A DNA stretch of 64,000 nucleotides. Origin: Paragyromitra xinjiangensis (lineage: Eukaryota; Ascomycota; Pezizomycetes; Pezizales; Discinaceae). The notes beneath the pieces were generated by a model. It had not been told where the DNA came from, did not search any database, and worked only from the letters and a program-made list of their open reading frames with translations. The first letter of the stretch is position 1, and each line of letters begins with the position of its first letter. This document shows, in pieces, positions 24,228 through 34,107 of the stretch. Location: contig JBCAMK010000002.1 of NCBI GenBank assembly GCA_038503065.1, positions 1,860,001-1,924,000 on the forward strand, written 5' to 3'. Made by a program: the position numbers and the translations under genes.

Positions 24228-24414
24228 TATTGTTTCGCTAATGGAAACTTCAGTTCAATAATCCTGGGACTTAATTTTTGCATGAGGTTTATGTGGGGGA
24301 TTGTGCGCGCCAAGAACTCGCAGAACCTCAAAGCTTGGCGGTGGGGCTCTTCAGGATGCTGGTCTAGTAAACCTCACCATAGTCATATCGTGGATAACCA
24401 ATTCTTCACATAAA
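24228..24414. promoter_or_regulatory. Divergent promoter of BUD22 (-) and TRM7 (+)
   Basis: Only 187 bp separate the two start codons, so the two genes must share promoter space. Both products act in RNA maturation for translation, so co-regulation is plausible. That is inferred from spacing, not from a recognised motif. Confidence 0.6.
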
Positions 24415-25443
24415 ATGGGGAAATCTAGCAAAGACAAAAGGGACTCTTATTACCGTCTTGCGAAAGAGCAAGGTAAATAAAGATCTCCTCCTCACGCACT
24501 TCTCCCAGTTTTTCAATCTCACTAACTCTCAATCTCACCAGGTTGGCGTGCCCGCTCCGCCTTCAAACTCCTCCAGCTTAACTCCCATTTCAACCTCTTC
24601 TCTAATGCCACCCGCGTTGTTGATCTCTGCGCCGCCCCCGGTTCTTGGTCACAGGTCCTTTCTCGCACTCTGCCTCCTACATCCACCATCGTTGCCCTTG
24701 ATCTTCAACCAATGACCCCTCTTCCCGGTGTCATAACCCTCCAAGCCGATATCACACATCCTTCTACACTCCCATTACTTCTCTCGCATCTCGATAACCA
24801 GCCTGCTGATCTGGTTATTTCTGATGGCGCGCCGGACGTAACGGGGCTACATGATCTCGACGAATATATCCAATCCCAGCTACTTCTAGCCGCCCTCAAC
24901 CTTGCTACTTGTGTTCTTATCCCTGGTGGGGGTTTCGTGGCAAAGATCTTTCGCGGCCGAGACGTCGCCGTGGTATTTGCGCAGCTGCGGTGTCTGTTTG
25001 ATCGTGTCACCTGCGCGAAACCAAGGAGCTCTCGAGGAAGTAGTATTGAGGCATTTGTTGTCTGCGAAGGCTATCATCCGCCCCCGGGATTTAAGCCATC
25101 ACTCAATGAACCACTAGGACTTGGGACTATATTCCCAAAGAGAAGCACGGCAGTTGGCAAGGAAGATGAAGGTCTTGTGGATGGAGTACAAGAAATTATA
25201 CTAGATGATAAGGGAGTGGGAGGGGAGGAGAAAATAAGAGACGAGGCTCGATATATAGCACCGTTTATAGCATGTGGGGATTTGAGTGCCTATGATTCGG
25301 ATGCGACAAATCAATTGCCAGAGGTAGATGAATTTGGGCAGAAGAGGGCGAGTATAGATCCGATACAACCTCCAACGGCACCGCCGTATAAGACTGCTCT
25401 AGAGCTTCGACGACAGCTAGGTGGTGGGGGTGGTTCGCGATAG
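24415..25443 (+). CDS. TRM7: tRNA 2'-O-ribose methyltransferase Trm7 (FTSJ1 family)
   Basis: SAM-dependent enzyme that methylates the 2'-O of residues 32 and 34 in the anticodon loop of certain tRNAs. Exons 24415-24472 and 24542-25443 give 319 residues. The RrmJ/FtsJ core includes YRLAKEQGWRARSAFKLLQL (first catalytic Lys), motif I DLCAAPGSWSQVL, VISDGAPDVTG (Asp), GGGFVAKIFRG (second Lys) and SSIEAFVVCEG (Glu), so the K-D-K-E tetrad is complete. The Trm7-type segment YIAPFIACGDLSAYDSD follows. The intron (24473-24541) splits the G of QGWR and has a CTAAC branch site. The alternative Mrm2 or Spb1 is disfavoured by length and the C-terminal block. Confidence 0.94.
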
Positions 25444-27132
25444 CAGGAGTATTATATTACTCGGGGCGTGTACACATCTAGGATAGGTATGTATATTACT
25501 CTCCGTTAATATATACAATCATAGACCTCAGAATTGCCAGAGGAAACCGCAGACCCGCACCAAAAAGCGTTCTTTGAGATACACTCGGCACGACAAGAAC
25601 GGAGGGACCACCAGTCAAAACTACAATACCAAAAAGAGGGGTGCCATTTGAGCTGTAGTACGACTGTATTTTGAGAAAATACTCAAGCTATACAGGTTCT
25701 CCATCAATAAAGTATCCCTCTAAATAAAAACTACTCCCAAGGTGCATTCGCTTCAACCTTGTTGCACAGCCAAAGTTGTAAGAATAAATCATTCCTAGAA
25801 GGGGATATTAGGATGACTGCAGCGATCAGTAGGGTACAGCAACAATACTGTATTTTCTAGAATGCGGTACAGCTAGGAAGGGTAGCATGACTATGAGGGC
25901 CACACAGCTACTGGAGTAGTCTAATAGAAGTTACCCAACGCCGAGATATGAATTCTCACGATAATTTTTAATAGATTTGACTGATCCTTATTTAAACCCA
26001 GTGATAACATTTCTTTTGAGCATTGAGCAAGCAGGAAACTAGCAGGTTCTCGATTTACTATTTTCTATAGACTATTTCCATTACGCTCCTGAATATTTAT
26101 CTCTGCTTGGGTGTTGTATATGTTTCCCTGTTACAGTAACTGCATGGAATTCATCAACTGCTGATGGCGTGGCTAGGGGGAGGCCATGATGGTGATGGCC
26201 AATACCTCACGCTAGTCTCGCGCCCAACTGAGAGTGACATGGTTACAGCCAGTGTTGATGTCACGGTATAGACCCAGAAGGCCCAGAAGGGACCTGTGAC
26301 GTTTACTGCTGCTGGATTCCTGCGGTATTTGGCCAAATGATGTGCTTTAAACAAGCTCCTACTACTGTAGCATGACTTTGGGCGTGGGTTGACCACGCCA
26401 TCTCTGTCATGGCATGCTGCTCCACTAGTGTTATCCTCTTGCTTATTTATTTTGTTGTGCCTAACCTCTAATTAACACGGAATGTTTGGAAATGCTGATA
26501 TCACGAGGCTAGTTATAGCACCGCTGCAGTTCGAATAGCACCCCCATTTTTGATATTGTATCCGTTGATAAAGTGACTTAAATGTGAAATTACACGCACA
26601 GAACATCTCACATCCAAAAAAACTCAATCCCATGATCACCCTCGGCGGCTACTACATCAAGATCCTACCCAAACAGAGGCCAAAATTCGAAAGAGAGGAG
26701 GAAAAAAGAGAATAGTGAGGAAAAGAAAAAAACATCCCGGGAACCAGAAGGAAACCTCAAAGGAAACCCAAGACGAAAGAAAGAGAAAACCAGGTGAAGA
26801 GAAAACACTAGCTTTTGAAAATGCAGATAATAGGTAGAGAGGTAAACTAGGTACCAATTATAAAAGATAGAAGAGGTCATCCGATGCCAAGAAGTATCTG
26901 CGTTAGAGAGGACAAACATAGAAGAAAATAAAGAAAATAAATTCCAATACGCTAAAGAGCAATCACTAAAACGCATAATTCCTCTTTACTTGGCCTCGTT
27001 CACAGCACACACACAAGACAAACTTTTTGCCCCTTTTAAATTTATTAACCACTCCCTTCCTCGCCCACTTCCCATTCGCCCACAAATACCCCCAGCCCAA
27101 CCTAGAGCTTTTTCCAACTGAAAAATACCTCT
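25444..27132. other. Intergenic region between TRM7 and the DUF2433 gene (convergent)
   Basis: 1.7 kb between two convergent 3' ends. Most of it is the TIR element at 25624-26558. The rest (26561-27132) is purine-rich on the + strand, consistent with 3' UTR of the right-hand gene. Confidence 0.6.
25624..26558. mobile_element. TIR element flanked by TA (Tc1/mariner-like, non-autonomous or decayed)
   Basis: The left end (CAATACCAAAAAGAGGGGTG from 25624) and the reverse complement of the right end (CAATATCAAAAATGGGGGTG from 26558 leftward) match at 28 of the first 35 positions. Six of the seven differences are transitions, and weaker similarity runs to about 45 bp. Both ends abut TA (25622-25623 and 26559-26560), the target duplication of Tc1/mariner (Fot/pogo) elements. 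The 935-bp interior has no transposase-like frame. The superfamily is inferred from the TA and the TIR structure. Confidence 0.65.
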
Positions 27133-29604
27133 CTATTCGGCCGCGGGTGTTTGCGGTGCGCTACTACCCCCATCACTACCGTGATATCCCCCTCTCCTCC
27201 CTCTCCCCCTTCCCCCACCTCTACTCTCATATCCGCCTCTAGGCTTCCGGCTTCCACCGTATCCCCCACGGTTATTCCTGTTGTAGCTGTTTCCCATATT
27301 GTTGTCACTTTCACTAGTGTTTCCGCCAACCGGCTGTCCCCGCCCCCACTTGCTGTCATTCATCCCAGGCCTACTGGCACTGCCAGAAGACATATTGCGA
27401 TCGCCGGATTGGGAAAAGTCGTCCATTATTTTTACGAATGGCTTATTGTTACGTTGGCCGTGTGGCACTTGGGTTTTATGCTCCTCAGGCAACCTTCCAA
27501 GAATATCCTTAGTTACCTCCATGGTCTCGAAATACACAAGGAAGTACTTGTGGGTAGGTCTGGTTTTGGATGATTTCTCATCAATACGCTTGATTTGAGC
27601 ATTGTCCTCAGAACTAAAGATTTCACGAACAGCATCTGCAGTGTTAACTCCAGTGACATAGAGCCCGATTTGCTTAGGCCTCTCTTGTGGCGACTGAGGA
27701 CCGGTAGGAGCAGTACTTGGTGCTGTTGGAGCTGGGGGCTCAATTTTCGGCAGCGCAGGAGGAACGGAAGTGACAGCGATTCCATTGCTAACAGACACTT
27801 TTTCAGCTGTTGGAGTAGGTGTTGGCAAAGGGGCGACAGGTGCCACTGAGGGAGTAGGCGCTCTATTAGCAGCTGCGCCACTAGGAGTTGGCTTTGGAGT
27901 CGCAGGTTTAACTACTGGTGATTCTGCTTGCGGAGGAGGTGGGGTGGGCTGTTTTGGTGCTTCGGGGGGGGGTGTAGATTTATGTTGCGGATGCTGGTTT
28001 TGGGACTTATTCCTAGGTCCTAGAGGCGGAACCGCTGGACTGATCGGAGCACTTGTATTATTGGCAGAGGGGCCAGAAGGTACATTGACGTTCACGGTTC
28101 CAACATTGGAGGCAGGTGGGGCCGCAGAGCTAGTCGGGGTCACTGCTGATTGGGCTTGCTGCTGCTGCTGAGTTTGTGGTTGCGGTTTTCCTCCTCTATG
28201 AGCGAAGTTGAAGCCCTGCGCCCTCATTTCAGTTCCAATCCTTCCACCTTCAACTTCTAAAACTAGCCATCCAAATGCCGCATCTGCCAAATTGAAGTTC
28301 CACATATTTTTGAATGCAGATTCGTCAACCTGGCCAGCTCCAGGCGCGGCATTGGCCGGTGGACCGCCGAAGGGGTTTCCTCCGTTTGCACTTGTAGGCA
28401 TTTTATCTACAATGGCCAACGCATTTTGTAAAAGTTGATCTTGAGCAGTGTTTTGCTGAACAGCAGGCATAACTTCGCCCTTGACAGTTTCCCAAACATC
28501 GTTGAACGACGCCTTCGAAGAAGCGAGCTTGCCACGGTAATGGTCCAACGACGGATTGACGCTGAATTCGTTATACGAGCTACCATAGCGGAAATGTAAT
28601 CCAGCAGAAATAGAGAAATCTGCTTTGAGGGTTACCGATAACTGGTTTAGCAGGCCTTCTCTAGCTGGTGAAGCATGCGTTATGAAGATCCTAGTTTCAG
28701 TAGCATCATAAACCCGATTTGCTGTATCCACCAGTTCTCCCATCTGCAAAAGAGTAGTCCACATGGTTCCCTGCCCTCCAGGAATGGTGGTCCTTCCTTC
28801 GCCGTTGTCAAAGAGCTTGTGCATGACAACAGCACCTCCCAACCCCAGTAATCGGAGCTTTACACCACCAACATCTAGGAGTCGTGACGAAGCCTCGTCG
28901 ATAATGTGTAAGTTATTGATTTTGTATTCCCCTGAGCGGAATTTCTCGAGAACACGAACATCCTCACAGGCACCCCAGACAGTGTATACAGGGACGTCCA
29001 GGGTGTATGTTTTTGAAAGAAAGAGAGGAAGCTCGGAGAGAGGGTGAGGCTCCGCGGCAACCAGTTGCTTAATAGGCACATGACTTGGGCCAGGATTCTG
29101 GATGCTCTTCTTAAGGCGCTCATCGAGGAGGGGGGAATACTGAGCGACGTGCCGCAGAGTCCTGGACAAGGGTCAGTAACAGACCCTCAATGGGGAAGCG
29201 GAAAAACAGACTTATCCGCAATTCTCTCCAAAGAACTATCATCGTAGAAACCAAAATCACCAGTATGAAGGATGTGATCTGCATTCGCCTTTTTTGCAAG
29301 TTCGTTTAAGGAGCGAAGATTCCCTACGAAAACACGAGAAAAAGAAGAAAAAAGACACTGTTAGCATTCTCATTGGGCAAACCACCACCAGAAATGACAC
29401 CTCCGAGATCGAGGGTAAGAACATACCTCTAACATCAGCGATACACAAGATTCGCACACCAGCTTTCTCGATGATCTTCTGTTGTGGAGGAAGTTGCACT
29501 GGCTGAGGGGGAGCTCCAGGTATCTGGCCATTTGGAACATACTGCTGGGGGTGATGAGGAGGTGCACCGAATTGAAGAGGGCGAGGGTGTGGTTGGACCT
29601 GCAT
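27133..29604 (-). CDS. Fungal DUF2433 protein: metallophosphatase-like domain with RRM-like and RGG tail
   Basis: Exons 29604-29427, 29323-29212 and 29161-27133 give 772 residues. After a Pro/Gln-rich start, residues about 50-270 resemble a degenerate calcineurin-like phosphoesterase fold: ILCIADVRGNLRSLNELA, HILHTGDFGFYDD, VYTVWGACEDVRVLEKF, FITHASPAREG and SAGLHFRYG. These sit where Asp/His metal ligands and the GNHE motif normally are, but several ligands differ. I assign it from memory to the DUF2433 family. The middle is Pro/Thr-rich and disordered. A C-terminal RRM-like segment follows (QIGLYVTGVNTADAVREIF, THKYFLVYFETMEVTKDIL), and then an RGG-type tail (YESRGGGRGRGRRGG). This suggests RNA binding. 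The biochemical role is unknown to me. Start choice: an upstream in-frame extension lacks an ATG with better support. Confidence 0.85.
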
Positions 29605-30948
29605 AATGATAAGAAAACGAAACCAAAAACTCAGAATCGAGGGGTAAAAGTTGGTGTATGGGACAAACAAGCAAAAGGAGCCACAGTGGGGTTATGGAAT
29701 GTGGAGACGAAGATGGTGGGGGTATGTATCTGTGTATCTGCCAGGGGTGCTTGTGTGTAACTTACAGAAGCCATCATGGGGAAGTTGGGCTGTGGAAGCA
29801 GCTAGCGGCAACGATGATAATGACGGCGATGACGAGATAGTGAATAATGGGCTGGGAGAGTGTATGAACTGTAGAAGGTTAATCCTTGAGGGAAACGAGG
29901 GGAACGGTGATGAAGATGGGGGAAGGAAGATGGAAGATGGAGGATGGAGGAAAGGTAAAGAGACGAAAGGCGAGCAGCAAGATGAGAAGAGGAAGGAAGG
30001 AGAAGAAGAAAAATATAAGGTAGGCAGGTAGTCAGGCAGCGACAACGGCAGAGGAGAGAGAGAGGCGCAAACGGACAACAGAGAAGCGCAGGTAGAGGTG
30101 GAGAACGAGCCCGCTAGGTGGAGGAGGAGCACGAACGGTAAACCAGCAGAAGCGGCAACGCAGCGGCAGCAGCAATGGACGGCCAGGGAGCGGATTGGAC
30201 GACGGTGAGGGACGTGGACGGCCTTTTTTTTTTTTTTTTTGTGATCGTGTCGTCGGTTGCTTGTCGCAGTAGTTTTTTTTTGTTCTATCAAATCAATGAA
30301 GAACCTCCCTCGTGGCAGGGGTCCTTGCTCGTTCCCCCGGATGCAGTTGCTGTCCCTCCCGTTTGCGTCCCTCCCCACCACCCCGCCCTAAATCAGTTAC
30401 CTCTCTCCTAACAAGGCAGGACAGCTGCCGAAAGAGGCTTGACACTTGACTTGTGACCTTTTCGGCCACATATCAGGCAGCCAGTTATTGCTCGGAAAAC
30501 AGATTATCGCAATTCTTCTCATTGTTTCCAATAACGGTTTTTGTATCAAAAAGTGTTTGAAACCTGCAGGTTGCTTTGTAAGTGCGCTCCTTGCGATTGG
30601 CTTTTGAAAGCAAGCGAAGCTGTGGGGTCGAGTACAGCTGCGGCGCACTTGACAGCGTTAAAGACAACGAAAGGCACCATTGTGTTGGAATATGGGTCTC
30701 TAGACGAAATCACCTCCCCCAGACAAAAGTAGCCCAATTAAGAGGAACCCTCACGAAGGACAAAACCCTCCAGGCAGAGAACATGGTTTCAAAATTCCTA
30801 GCTGCTAGTGGCTAGTTTATACCACTGGGTCTCCCCGCTTTAATTATAGATATCACATCGTCAATAGGCTCATACAAGATACAAAACAAAAAATGAAACT
30901 CCTAAAATCCTCAAACCCACAAGAGATAACTGAAGTTACAAGCACTTT
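29605..30948. other. Upstream region of the DUF2433 gene / FMP52 3' flank
   Basis: 1.34 kb. The left half is strongly purine-rich on + (pyrimidine-rich on the gene strand), a usual leader or promoter composition. It includes a run of 17 T at 30224-30240. Open frames on both strands are low-complexity shadows. Confidence 0.6.
30224..30240. repeat. T17 homopolymer
   Basis: Seventeen consecutive T upstream of the DUF2433 gene, with a second T8 run at 30273-30280. Nucleosome-depleting poly(dA:dT) tracts of this kind are common in fungal promoters. Confidence 0.8.
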
Positions 30949-31790
30949 TCACTTCTTCTGGTCCATCCCCAAAGCTACAATGTCAGCCTGTGTCATCACC
31001 CAAGCTCTCTTCCCCCCTTCCTCTGTTCCCTTCCCCTCCCAGACACCATCCTCCAACCCCGCCCTAATCGCAGCCCTCGCGATAACATCTGCATCCTGTG
31101 CCCAAGAGTTTTTCAACTTCCCACCTGAGATGGCACCAAAGAAGTTCGCAACATAATGCATCGGCTGTTCCACCATCCTACTTTTTTCTCTCCCCCCAAC
31201 AATCAAACCTGGGCGCAAGATAACCGTTTTGTCGAACCCTAGCGCAGTCACGGCGTCCTCCAGCTCCCCTTTCATTTGTAGGTAAGGAAATCGTGATGTC
31301 GATGATGCTCCACCAGAAGATATAAGGACATAGGTCTTGACGCCAGACTCTTTCGCAGCGCGCGCAACAGACAAGTTCAGGTCAAGATCGATCTTGCGCT
31401 GGGCTTCGAGGGAACCAGAGTCAGCGCGGGTACTGCCGAGAGCAGAGAAGAGAGCAGTGCTGGCGGTAGCGGAGAGGGTAGCGGGCCATGCTGAGGTGTC
31501 GGTGGAGATCAATGGCTTTAGTTTTCCATCTGGGTCGCTGATTGGGTTGGGGGGAGTTCGGCGCATAAGCGCATTTACGGTAAAGATCTGGGGGGAGGCA
31601 ACAAGCTGTTGGAGGATTTGAGAACCCTTGGAATTGTTAGTGACATCGCCCAAGAGGACCTCTTAAAAGCGTTATCGTGGTGAGGTTGGGTTGCAGAATG
31701 ACAGAATGAAGGGATGGAGTTAAGCTCCAGACGCCGTGTGCTCACCACTAATCCCGTACTGCCAACCACGGCTGCTGCTGTCGAAGTCAT
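30949..31790 (-). CDS. FMP52: Fmp52-like atypical short-chain dehydrogenase, mitochondrial outer membrane
   Basis: NAD(P)-binding Rossmann protein of the HTATIP2/Fmp52 group. The yeast member is mitochondrial and its substrate is unknown. Exons 31790-31746 and 31626-30949 give 240 residues. The N-terminal nucleotide loop is split by the intron: TAAAVVGSTGLV joined to GSQILQQLVASP makes the TGxxG pattern. Later blocks are YVLISSGGASSTSRFPYLQM (active-site Ser region with Tyr and KGELED) and TVILRPGLIVGGREKSRM. The junction was chosen from the branch CACTAAC and acceptor CCAAG, which restores GSTGLVGS. Length matches the family (about 230-240). Confidence 0.93.
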
Positions 31791-32736
31791 GTCGTTTTTT
31801 GTTTTGTTACTGCAAGAAAAAAGAAAGCCGGTGCCCTAACAAAAATCAAGATACGTTGACAGGAACGAATTTTAGATGTGGATGTCAATTTCTGTTGGTA
31901 CTTAGTTGGTGGATGCAAGGACGATATATATTTGCAAGACGGCTCAAAGTGGTGCCGTATTAGGTGTGGTCTGCAACAGCAATTTGAAGTGTTACGGAGA
32001 AATCGAGGGCGATAATCGGAAGTCCGTTGATCGAACCACGGATGAACGCGGAGCTCCGAGGCTCGCGATCGGCCAGACAATCACCCTACATCCGGGCAGC
32101 TCACGGCAGACCTCCAGAAAGTGTCGAGATCCTTATTACGACAACAAGAGCAACGTCATAAAGTCTATCGACGCGTAGTCAACAGCCACTGATCTCATCA
32201 GCCACCAACCTCAGAGCCATTCGGATATCACGGATTCAAGTATACGTCACCCTAGGGCTCAGCCCCAACTGGCGATCCACGTAGCCAAGATTCAAGATTC
32301 TGTCGCTCCTTAGCCGCCTATATCTTCCCCCTCTGTTGTCTTCATGCCTCGAAATTCTCCATTGAACTAAGCCAAATATTCACACTTTGCGATTCAAGAT
32401 ATATCACTAGTCTCAGGTAAGTCAGTTTATTGATTTTGTCCCCTTTCCCACCTGTCCATTTGCATTATCGTACCCTGATCCATTATGATGATTTCGCATC
32501 AGCGATAGCCAGCCTGAGAAACTGTCTATCGCCAATAAGTTGCAACCCCATCTGTACATCTCTTTTGATTGATGAGGCATTTTGCTGTTTAGAATCTGAA
32601 TTCCACAGACACTACTACAGACACTTTTTGCGCGCTCTTTGTACCTGTTGGTCACGAGTCGTCACTAATACTGGAGATAGGCAATAGTAATAAGATTCTT
32701 CCACACTTATTCACCTCCCCAATTGAATAAGCAATC
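31791..32736. other. Divergent intergenic region FMP52 / CaaX gene
   Basis: 946 bp serving as promoter for both genes. On the + side it ends in the presumed leader of the CaaX gene, including a candidate 5'-UTR intron starting at 32417. Confidence 0.6.
32417..32680 (+). other. Candidate 5'-UTR intron of the CaaX gene
   Basis: A perfect donor, CTCAG|GTAAGTCAG at 32417, lies 320 nt before the ATG. A likely acceptor is GGAGATAG, ending near 32680, preceded by a CACTAAT branch site. The exact acceptor is uncertain. Confidence 0.4.
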
Positions 32737-32975
32737 ATGTGCTCCTCTACCTCCTCCTCTGCTTCGCTGGTCGACACCAATAAGGAAAAGAGCCCACTTA
32801 CTGGTGGTGGCATCTTGTCTACTGGCGGCGTTGGGAAGCCCGGGGGAACGAAGTGCCTCGATTGTGATGGCTACGAATGCTGCTGGTAAATTTATTTGCC
32901 CACTTTGCCATACTGCAATAGTTCAACATAGCTAATTTGCGTGCTTCCTGCAGTATCCCTTGCGTCATCATGTAA
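32737..32975 (+). CDS. Small Cys-rich protein ending in a CaaX prenylation box (56 residues), not recognised
   Basis: Exon 32737-32885 encodes a Ser/Thr-rich start (MCSSTSSSASLVDTNKEK), a Gly-rich middle (LTGGGILSTGGVGKPGG) and the Cys cluster TKCLDCDGYECC. Unspliced it would stop at once (W, TAA). Splicing the 68-nt intron (TG|GTAAAT ... GCTAAT branch ... CCTGCAG|T, 32886-32953) adds CIPCVIM and a stop. The protein thus ends in Cys-Val-Ile-Met, a textbook CaaX box whose Met favours farnesylation. The neighbouring Cys residues could be palmitoylated. Length and layout resemble fungal lipopeptide (a-factor-like) pheromone precursors, but it lacks their usual aromatic peptide and has far more Cys. 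A small membrane-anchored protein is the alternative. Function is inferred from the motif only. Confidence 0.6.
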
Positions 32976-34107
32976 ATGTGATGTGATGTCTTGCAATATC
33001 TCAACATGAGAGGTCAATTAATGGTATAGTGTTATGAAATTACGTGATGCTTTATGGGGTTCGTTTTTGCTTGGGAAATACGGGTATGCGATTGGGATAT
33101 AGGAAAGTTTTCAAGAGAATTATTTCGAGGGAGCGCTTTTTTGTTTGGGAGGAGTACATTTGAATTGTTACGATATCTGTATAACACAACTACGTATATC
33201 TTAGCTTCACAAGCCGCATATAAGTTCTTGTACACTTAGTGGTGGTTGTAATGAAATATCACGTTTCTATCGCCAAAGTCAAAGCTGAAGCAGTAAGATC
33301 ACGGGACAGCATTCACGCAAGCCTAAGCTGTTTCTAGGTTCCTAAACGTTCCACAATGAGTTACAACAGCCGTGCTCCATGACTCCTGCCAAGAGATCAT
33401 GGCCTTGCACCAATCCTGCAGCCGCACGTCATCAGGTCTCGTCCCTCAGCGCATCTCCCGAAGAGCCGGACAGGGAAGCTGAAGAGTGAGTGAGGCAGAA
33501 AGACAAGCAGCCAGCAGACCGGAAGCGAAAGGCAAGAGAGGAAGAGAGAAGAGCAAAACAGGAACAAACGGGGAACAAAAGCAAGTGGCTCCGAGAGACA
33601 GTCGTGGCTGCCAGCTGCTGGAATCCAGATCCACGTAGAACACCGGAGGGGAGATTCTTCCATAGAAGAGACCGCTTTCCCATCCAAATTTCTGGGAACC
33701 TGCTCCTGCGTTCAGCCTCTTTCCTCGCCTTTTTTCTTCTTCGCTCCTTCCCCACAACTCACCGGGTCCGGTGATTTGCCTCATCTCTCCCTCTCCCCGT
33801 TTCCCCTTAGCTCAGCACAGCTCAATTCTCTCTTCCCTCCTCCCTCTCTGTGTGTCCCTTCTCCCGTTGATTATTTATAAGTTTCGCCTCTCAATTCCAA
33901 CAACAACCGTCGACTGCTGCATTCCTCATCACTCCTGTCATTCATCACTCATCACATCACGCCCGTTCCTCGGAAGCCTGCACTTGCCGAGACAGGCCGC
34001 CCGGCAACAACAACCACCTACCGCAGCGAGAACAACCATTACCAATTACAACCTCCATCGTCTTCCAGCCTCACGATATTGGTTTGCTCGGCCTGCTCCC
34101 CTCCAAA
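32976..34107. other. CaaX gene 3' flank and NCR1 promoter/leader
   Basis: 1.13 kb. The first part is AT-rich, consistent with 3' UTR. From about 33770 it becomes pyrimidine-rich up to the NCR1 ATG, consistent with a leader. No other gene is supported. Confidence 0.6.
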
